A stretch of DNA of 64,000 nt. Origin: Flavobacteriales bacterium (GTDB taxonomy: Bacteria > Bacteroidota > Bacteroidia > Flavobacteriales > Flavobacteriaceae). Both the position numbers and the translations under genes were made by a program. The notes beneath the pieces were generated by a model. It was not told the DNA's origin and ran no database searches. It worked only from the letters and a program-made list of their open reading frames with translations. The stretch lies in the NCBI GenBank assembly GCA_027067965.1, contig JAMOUV010000002.1, positions 1-64,000 of the forward strand, given 5' to 3'. The first letter of the stretch is position 1; each line of letters starts with the position of its first letter. Of the stretch, positions 57,812-64,000 are shown piece after piece.

Positions 57812-59623
57812 ATGAACCACCCCTTGACCATCCAGAAATATGTTTTTAAAGAATTTCTGAAGCGTTTTATTCCGGCTCTCATCATTTTATTCTTTATTTT
57901 CGTATTGCAGACCTTTTGGGTATATTTCGATGAATTGGCCGGAAAGGGCTTGTCCATGTGGGTGATTTTTAAATTCTTCTATTATTTTTCGCCTAATATT
58001 CTTATTTATTCTCTTCCGCTTGCCATTCTTTTGGCCGGGATTATGACTTACGGAAGTTTGGGGGAGAATTATGAATTGGCCGCCATAAAATCATCCGGCG
58101 TATCGGTTTTTCGTTCTATGCGTATATTGTTGATATTCAACATTTTTCTTGCAATATTCATTTTGTTTTTTGTCAATTCGGTTCAACCAAAAGGTAATTT
58201 AAAATTTACCCGGTTGCGTGCTGCCATTGCCAGGAAAATGCCCGCTGCAGTTATTCAACAAGGAATTTTTTCGGAAATAGGAGATTTTAGCATCAAAGTT
58301 CAGCGTAAGTACGGCAAAGACGATCATAAACTGCAAAACGTGATTATTCATCAGGAAGTAACCGGCATACCGGATAAAGTGATTATAGCCGAACGCGGTG
58401 AATTTTTTTCGGATCCGTTAACCGATATATTGAGTTTAAAACTTTATGAGGGGGAATATTTTGAGGAATTAACACGCCAGCAAAAAAAATCAAAAGATAG
58501 AGAACAATTACCCGCCCTTTATTCGAAATTCGATGAATACACGATCAATATCGACCTTTCGAAAATGAATAAACTCAAAGAGGATGATTCGGATATGAAA
58601 CTATATCATATGCTCAATGTCTTTGAGTTAAAATCCACTATCGATTCGATGAAACAGGTGATAAGCCAAAAGAAACAAAATTATTTTAAGGAATTTATCG
58701 ATCGACATGGAGTAAAAGGACAAGGATCGGCGAATATAAAAATAGTCCCTTATGATTCGCTCATTTCGGCACTCAAATTGACTCCTTCCCAGTTGAATAG
58801 CATTTATTCCAGATTGTATTCCAAAGCGCAAACCAATATCAGTTATATTAAAAGAAAAAAAAATGACTTTAAGCGAAGAGAGCGATATTTGAATAAATAC
58901 ATCTTTGCATACAATGAAAAATTTGCCACTCCTTTTTATATTTTTCTTTTATTTCTTGTCGGTATTCCTTTGGGCGCCATGATTCGAAAAGGCGGTTTCG
59001 GATTGCCATTTGTCTTGGGAATTATAATTTATGCCGCTTTCTATATGCTCAATATGCTTGGGGCCGGTATGTCCGAAGAAGGACTTATTCCGGACTGGCT
59101 CGGAGCTTGGCTTCCTGTCATTGTTTTGCTTCCACTGGTTATATATATGCTTTATAATATTCAGTTTGTCAAAGAATCCGTTTTTGTGAAATTAATAAAC
59201 GATATATCGGCCTTTGTTTCTAAAATATTCAGGCGAAAAGAAATTCAAACCGATGCCATATATATACCTGTCAGCCATATTGATGAAAATATATTAAAAG
59301 ATTCCATATATAATTATCAGTTAAAAAAAGGAAATCTTTTATATCGAAAACACGAAAATAATTTTGATAAATTATTGACTTATTTAGAAAATCTTCGCCG
59401 GCAAACTAAAGCCGATTATATATTGGGCTACTGGAAACCACCCGATAAATTTTCGCGAAAATATAATATCCTAGGAGAAGTTCTTATGATAAAAATAATG
59501 CCCGAAGGCCGTCATATAATTACCACCAATTTGGACGTGAATTACCGTTATAACGGGGAGAAATTTGAAATATTAAAAAATCTTGATGAAAAATTTGTTC
59601 ATTATAAGATTTTTAAGGGATAA
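57812..59623 (+). CDS. LptF/LptG-family permease
   Basis: This 603-residue protein has the YjgP/YjgQ-type layout: three N-terminal membrane helices (start HPLTIQKYVFKEFLKRFIP), a large periplasmic domain, and three more helices near residues 370-450. LptF and LptG form the permease that draws lipopolysaccharide from the inner membrane. Which of the two it is cannot be decided. A cytoplasmic C-terminal extension of about 130 residues after the last helix is longer than in E. coli. Confidence 0.9.
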   Translation: MNHPLTIQKYVFKEFLKRFIPALIILFFIFVLQTFWVYFDELAGKGLSMWVIFKFFYYFSPNILIYSLPLAILLAGIMTYGSLGENYELAAIKSSGVSVFRSMRILLIFNIFLAIFILFFVNSVQPKGNLKFTRLRAAIARKMPAAVIQQGIFSEIGDFSIKVQRKYGKDDHKLQNVIIHQEVTGIPDKVIIAERGEFFSDPLTDILSLKLYEGEYFEELTRQQKKSKDREQLPALYSKFDEYTINIDLSKMNKLKEDDSDMKLYHMLNVFELKSTIDSMKQVISQKKQNYFKEFIDRHGVKGQGSANIKIVPYDSLISALKLTPSQLNSIYSRLYSKAQTNISYIKRKKNDFKRRERYLNKYIFAYNEKFATPFYIFLLFLVGIPLGAMIRKGGFGLPFVLGIIIYAAFYMLNMLGAGMSEEGLIPDWLGAWLPVIVLLPLVIYMLYNIQFVKESVFVKLINDISAFVSKIFRRKEIQTDAIYIPVSHIDENILKDSIYNYQLKKGNLLYRKHENNFDKLLTYLENLRRQTKADYILGYWKPPDKFSRKYNILGEVLMIKIMPEGRHIITTNLDVNYRYNGEKFEILKNLDEKFVHYKIFKG

Positions 59624-59690
59624 TTGTTTTCTGTTTTTAGTTTTTTCATAAGTAAAAAAATACATATTTTTGATAAAAGTAAATTGAATA

Positions 59691-62600
59691 ATGATGAATC
59701 GTTTTGTTCTGTTTTTTACCCTTTTATTTGTAATAAATATAAATGCCCAAAACAGCCCTTTTGACGTCCCGGATCTCGCCGGAAAAAATTCCGGAGAGAG
59801 CGTAATTAGTCGAAAACTGGATTTAATTTTTTCGAATGAAGAAAATTATTGGCGTTCGATAGATAAATTCGCTAAAGGAAGCGGATATAAACCCTATAAC
59901 CGGTTCAAATACTTTTGGAAAGATTATGCCCGTTCGGGTGATGACCCCGCCGAAACATTTTGGCAGGCGTATGTTCATAATTCCTTGGCCGGACGTCCTT
60001 CTTCTGATGACAGCAATTGGTCCTTGGTAGGAGATACGAAATACACATTGACCGGAGGTACCGAAGGAAAAGGACGAATTAATGTAATAGCAGTCGATCC
60101 GAATAATCATGATATTATTTATATAGGAGCGCCCGCCGGCGGGTTATGGAAAACGACGGATGGCGGACAGAATTGGACGCCGCTAACCGACCATTTACCC
60201 AGTTTGGGCGTATCCGGTATTGCCATTCATCCCAATGATTCGAATATCATTTTAATAGGAACGGGAGACGACGATGCCTATATGACACCGGCCAAAGGTA
60301 TTTTCAAAAGTACCGACGGCGGGCAGACTTGGACTTTATTGGGCACCGGTCTCCAAAACGGATTGGATTATATTTCGGATATTATCATTCATCCTTCTCA
60401 CCCTGATACCATTGTAGCCGCAACCGGATCGGGAATTATTCGATCTAATGACGGCGGATTAAATTGGCAAAAAGTCTTAAATGGCCGTTCGCGTTCATTA
60501 AGGATACATCCGACTAATCCGGATATATTTTATACAACGGCAAATAGCGGGGAATTTTGGCGTTCGACCGATGCGGGTGCCAATTGGACTAAAATTACAA
60601 GCGGATTGCCCGCATCCAACCAAGTAAGCCGGATGGTTATCGATGTGACACCCGCTGCACCGAATAAAGTATATTTATATGCTAATAACGGCACTTCTTT
60701 TGTGGGATTTTATGTGTCAAATGATTCGGGACAAAGCTTTCAAAAAACCGCCGAAAATGATAATCTCACCGAAAGCAGGCAAACATGGTACGATTTGGAA
60801 ATCGGTATTTCGGATTCCGATCCCAATTTGATTATAAAGGGAGAAGTAAATCTTATGCGTTCCGAGGACGGAGGAAATGATTTTTCGCTCGTGAATGACT
60901 GGTCGGTTATGAATGACCAATATACCCATGCGGATATCCATTTCATTAAATTTATCAACGGGATACTGTATATCGGTTCAGATGGAGGAATATACAGAAG
61001 TACCGATAATGGCAATCATTTCGAAAATTTAAATGATAAATTGGCCATATCTCAATTTTACAAGATTTCCATTGTAAAAAATGCGGATAATCCCCTTATA
61101 CTAGGCGGATTACAAGATAATGGCGGAATTGCCAAAATAATAGACACATGGAATATTTATCACGGTGGCGACGGTATGGATAATGCCCTTGATTTATACA
61201 ACCCCAGAGTGGGTTATAGCATGTTATATTTCGGTATGATGACGGCAAAAACCACGGATGGCGGTGTAACCTCAATCAGTTTGGGAGCCCTCCCCGAACG
61301 AGGTAATTGGGTTACTCCCTTGGAAATGAGCCCTGATAATGAATTATTTGCTGCGGCAAAACATCTTTACAAATTAGATAACGATTCATGGCAACAAGTT
61401 ACTTCCACACCTTTTTTAAGGGCTGCTAATGTGTTAAAATTCCATCCTTCCGATGCGCGAAAGGTATATGTGGCAGTAGGCGACGATTTGTTTAAAAGCA
61501 CCGACGGCGGCCAAAATTTTACTCAACTTGCATCCATACCGTATAGCGGCAATATTACTTCGATTGCCATCAATCCGGACGGACGTGATATATGGGTTTC
61601 CATCTATGACAGGGTATATCATACTACAAACGACGGTTCTACTTGGACCGATGTTTCGGCCGGACTCTCGCCGGGTGTAAGAATAAATGATTTGCAATAT
61701 CATAGATTTAGTTCACCAACCGTATTATATGCGGCAACGGATTTGGATGTCTATCGTAAAACCGGGGATTCACATTGGCAACGATTTGACAATGGATTGC
61801 CCAATACTCTTATATATGATTTGGAATTGGATGAAATTAAAGGATTTTTATACGCCGCCACTTTTGGCCGAAGTGTATGGAAAACACCCGTAGATGTGTA
61901 TTCTCCAAGTTGGGATGCGGCTGTTGTAGCCAGTGACTTGCCCCGTGATCATTTATCTTGTTCTGATATTAATCAAATTCGATATGCAATTGTGAATAGG
62001 GGTGTGAATACAATTAATAATTTTTCATATTCATGGGAAGTGAACGGCCAAAACGGTTCGGGAAATTGGACCGGAAGTTTGAATCAAGGCGACACGACTT
62101 ATGTGGAAATTAACTTAAATACACCCATTGCGGCTCCCGTACGCACCGAAGCGGATTTTAGTGTGAGTATGGCTAATGATCAGGTGGGAATAAATAATAT
62201 TCTCAAACAAAAAATTTTGATTAATCGTCCGGCGTCCCTCGATATTGATTATGATTTTGAATCGGCTTCACATGAATTGTTGAGTGATGAGTATAATGGT
62301 CATGAAAGCATTTGGGAACGTGCCACCCCAGCGGATTCGATCTTACATGCCGCCGCTTCAGGAAGTTATGCATATTGTACAAATCCCACGGGCGATTACA
62401 ATAACAATAGTAGAGAATTTCTTTATTTGCCATGTTTGGATTTTTCTAATTATACGGATGCTGTTATCAGTTTTGATCTGGCCTTTGATATTGAACACGA
62501 ATGGGATGCCTTATATATGGAATATTCAACCGATGGTGTAAATTGGCAAGTTTTAGGCACTGCATCCGATCCGAATTGGTATAACAGTTCTTATGTGCAA

Positions 62601-63032
62601 GGTGTTTGTCATGGTGCCCAATGGACCGGTACGGAACGAAATTTCCGGACTTATTCACATCATTTGAATATGTTGGCCGGCGAACCTCATGTATATTTAA
62701 GATTCGTAATGGCCTCCGACATGTATGTCACGGCCGAAGGGGCGGTAATCGATAATCTGCAGATTACGGGTAATATGGGAATTGATAAGAATGATAAATT
62801 GGCGCATATTCAATTATATCCCAACCCGGCTACAGATTTGTTACATGTCATTTCTTCCCGGTATATCGATGAGATTGAAATCATGGATATGAGCGGAAAA
62901 ATTATTGCGGAAATACCTTTTAATCATTTGAGTACAGTGGATATAAAGGTAAGGGCATTGGTGCCCGGCACTTATGTATTACGCATTCATGCCGGAGGAG
63001 TTGTATTTAATAAACATTTTATCAAAAAATAA
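59691..63032 (+). CDS. Secreted VPS10/sialidase-like propeller protein with T9SS sorting domain
   Basis: This 1113-residue protein has a signal peptide and many Asp-box repeats (TTDGGQNWT, STDGGQTWT, SNDGGLNWQ, STDAGANWT, SNDSGQSFQ), as in VPS10/sortilin and sialidase beta-propellers. A CARDB/Ig-like domain follows near residues 740-840, then a jelly-roll-like segment, and a T9SS sorting domain (IQLYPNPATDLLHV). It has no clear catalytic triad, so it may bind glycans, polysaccharides or proteins at the surface. SprA should export it. Confidence 0.85.
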   Translation: MMNRFVLFFTLLFVININAQNSPFDVPDLAGKNSGESVISRKLDLIFSNEENYWRSIDKFAKGSGYKPYNRFKYFWKDYARSGDDPAETFWQAYVHNSLAGRPSSDDSNWSLVGDTKYTLTGGTEGKGRINVIAVDPNNHDIIYIGAPAGGLWKTTDGGQNWTPLTDHLPSLGVSGIAIHPNDSNIILIGTGDDDAYMTPAKGIFKSTDGGQTWTLLGTGLQNGLDYISDIIIHPSHPDTIVAATGSGIIRSNDGGLNWQKVLNGRSRSLRIHPTNPDIFYTTANSGEFWRSTDAGANWTKITSGLPASNQVSRMVIDVTPAAPNKVYLYANNGTSFVGFYVSNDSGQSFQKTAENDNLTESRQTWYDLEIGISDSDPNLIIKGEVNLMRSEDGGNDFSLVNDWSVMNDQYTHADIHFIKFINGILYIGSDGGIYRSTDNGNHFENLNDKLAISQFYKISIVKNADNPLILGGLQDNGGIAKIIDTWNIYHGGDGMDNALDLYNPRVGYSMLYFGMMTAKTTDGGVTSISLGALPERGNWVTPLEMSPDNELFAAAKHLYKLDNDSWQQVTSTPFLRAANVLKFHPSDARKVYVAVGDDLFKSTDGGQNFTQLASIPYSGNITSIAINPDGRDIWVSIYDRVYHTTNDGSTWTDVSAGLSPGVRINDLQYHRFSSPTVLYAATDLDVYRKTGDSHWQRFDNGLPNTLIYDLELDEIKGFLYAATFGRSVWKTPVDVYSPSWDAAVVASDLPRDHLSCSDINQIRYAIVNRGVNTINNFSYSWEVNGQNGSGNWTGSLNQGDTTYVEINLNTPIAAPVRTEADFSVSMANDQVGINNILKQKILINRPASLDIDYDFESASHELLSDEYNGHESIWERATPADSILHAAASGSYAYCTNPTGDYNNNSREFLYLPCLDFSNYTDAVISFDLAFDIEHEWDALYMEYSTDGVNWQVLGTASDPNWYNSSYVQGVCHGAQWTGTERNFRTYSHHLNMLAGEPHVYLRFVMASDMYVTAEGAVIDNLQITGNMGIDKNDKLAHIQLYPNPATDLLHVISSRYIDEIEIMDMSGKIIAEIPFNHLSTVDIKVRALVPGTYVLRIHAGGVVFNKHFIKK

Positions 63033-63072
63033 ATTCGTTGCCCGATAATTTAGAGATTTTATTTCCGATCTT

Positions 63073-63948
63073 TTACAAGATATGTTTGTGCGCATGGTAG
63101 GAAGATCGCACAAGCGGTCCGCTTTCCACATGACGAAAGCCCATGCGCCGTGCAACTTTTTCGAAATAAGCAAATTTGTCGGGATGTACGTATTCCTTAA
63201 CCGGAAGCAAGTCGGGATTGGGTTGCAAATATTGACCGATGGTTACAATGTCGGTTTTTACCCGGCGGAGGTCTTCCAAAGTTTCCAGCACATCTTCATC
63301 GGTTTCGCCCAATCCGAGCATAATTCCCGATTTGGTGCGCCGGATACCGTTTTCTTTCAAGTACTGTAATACAAATAAACTCCGGTCGTATTTGGCTTGA
63401 ATACGGACTTTTTTCGTGAGCCGGCGAACGGTTTCCAAATTATGCGAAACCACTTCCGGTGCCGCTTCGATAATGCGATCTAAAATTTCCGTTTTGGCTT
63501 GAAAATCCGGAATAAGGGTTTCCATGGTGATGCCGGGATTCAACTCACGGACTTGATGGATGGTTTCCACCCAAATACCTACGCCCAAATCGGGCAAATC
63601 GTCTCTGTCCACCGAAGTAATAACGGCATGTTTAACGCCCATAAGTTTAATCGATTCGGCTACCCGAAGGGGTTCGTCGGGATCGGGAGGCAGGGGACGT
63701 CCCGTGGCGACGTTACAAAATTTACATGAACGTGTACAGATATTCCCTAAAATCATAAAGGTAGCCGTACCTTCTACCCAACATTCACCCATATTCGGGC
63801 ATGCTCCGCTGGTGCAAATGGTATGCAAGTGTTTTTCTCTAACAATATGGCGGATTTTTTGAAAATTATTCCCCGAAGGAAGTTTTACCTTTAACCAATG
63901 GGGCTTTCTGGTGATATGTTTTTTATCGGTGTGTGGCATCGTTGTCAT
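63073..63948 (-). CDS. lipA: Lipoyl synthase
   Basis: LipA inserts sulfur into octanoyl chains to make lipoyl cofactors for 2-oxoacid dehydrogenases. The 291-residue protein has the auxiliary-cluster motif CTSGACPNMGEC, the radical SAM motif CTRSCKFC, and the RSSYHA end near GPLVRSSYHAHK. These are the family's two clusters and the conserved serine. Its 5' end overlaps the sigma-factor gene by about 26 nt; an alternative ATG at 63939 would shorten it by three residues. Confidence 0.97.
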   Translation of the reverse strand: MTTMPHTDKKHITRKPHWLKVKLPSGNNFQKIRHIVREKHLHTICTSGACPNMGECWVEGTATFMILGNICTRSCKFCNVATGRPLPPDPDEPLRVAESIKLMGVKHAVITSVDRDDLPDLGVGIWVETIHQVRELNPGITMETLIPDFQAKTEILDRIIEAAPEVVSHNLETVRRLTKKVRIQAKYDRSLFVLQYLKENGIRRTKSGIMLGLGETDEDVLETLEDLRRVKTDIVTIGQYLQPNPDLLPVKEYVHPDKFAYFEKVARRMGFRHVESGPLVRSSYHAHKHIL

Positions 63949-64000
63949 TTTTGATTTGTTGCGTAAGTAATTTTTTTGCCCGCATGAGTCGCACTTTGAC
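63923..64000 (-). CDS. C-terminal end of a sigma-70 family sigma factor (partial)
   Basis: The window end cuts a minus-strand gene of which 25 codons and the stop are present. The residues VKVRLMRAKKLLTQQ match the end of region 4 in ECF-type sigma factors (typically SxVRLxRARxxL). The rest lies outside the window. It is followed by lipA with overlap, so the two genes are coupled. Confidence 0.65.
   Translation of the reverse strand, partial: VKVRLMRAKKLLTQQIKNDNDATHR

Overview
The window comes from a member of the Bacteroidota, most likely a Flavobacteriia-like lineage. The evidence is a complete gene for the type IX secretion (T9SS) translocon SprA, three predicted secreted proteins with C-terminal T9SS sorting domains, a TonB-dependent receptor with a carboxypeptidase-regulatory-like N-terminal domain, lipoproteins with C-terminal to signal lipoboxes, AT-rich intergenic DNA, no obvious Shine-Dalgarno sequences, and promoters that match the Bacteroidota TTTG/TAnnTTTG pattern. 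It looks chromosomal: nearly all genes are housekeeping or cell-envelope genes. I saw no transposase, phage gene, CRISPR array, rRNA or tRNA.

Layout. 1-0.8 kb: 88-bp tandem repeats and AT-rich DNA. 0.8-5.7 kb: a double-rhodanese lipoprotein with an alginate-export-like outer-membrane protein, a YceI protein, a UPF0173 hydrolase, YbaB and RuvA. 5.7-12.9 kb: sprA. 12.9-18.6 kb, minus strand: a PAP2 phosphatase, TatA, a degenerate M1-peptidase-like protein with a beta-barrel-like C-terminus, a secreted endonuclease/phosphatase-fold enzyme and a LOG-family protein. 18.7-19.7 kb: a mosaic array of palindromic non-coding repeats. 19.7-21.1 kb: deoxynucleoside kinase and apt. 21.3-23.7 kb: a complete three-gene AmmeMemoRadiSam operon (AMMECR1, radical SAM, Memo). 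23.8-27.7 kb: a nagB-LmbE fusion, pfkA and gapA in one apparent operon. 27.8-33.3 kb: alaS, an M23 peptidase, a MerR regulator and a surface protein with YadA-head-like repeats. 33.6-41.9 kb: rpmH, a secreted Reeler-like protein, a phosphoesterase, sppA, lolD, fumC, accA and mnmE. 42-47 kb: a thioredoxin/DUF3738-like protein, an OmpA protein and yidD-lgt-DUF192-ribF. 47-53.4 kb: a putative copper-acquisition locus (OprC-type receptor, lipoproteins, c-type cytochromes). 53.4-64 kb: pepT, ftsK, lolA, lptF/G, a VPS10-like secreted propeller protein, lipA and the end of a sigma-factor gene.

How the genes fit together. Much of the window serves the cell envelope. SprA exports the sorting-domain proteins, Lgt acylates lipoproteins, LolA and LolD traffic them, LptF/G moves lipopolysaccharide, YidD assists membrane insertion, SppA clears signal peptides and TatA exports folded proteins. 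Central metabolism is represented by amino-sugar entry into glycolysis (nagB-like, pfkA, gapA), fumC, accA and lipA.

The items most worth a second look are the AmmeMemoRadiSam operon, whose biochemical role is still poorly defined, the putative copper/cytochrome locus with a structured 5' leader, the pseudo-peptidase, the NagB-like domain with a replaced catalytic aspartate, and the mosaic repeats. All calls rest on reading the sequence and on recognising families; no database search was run.
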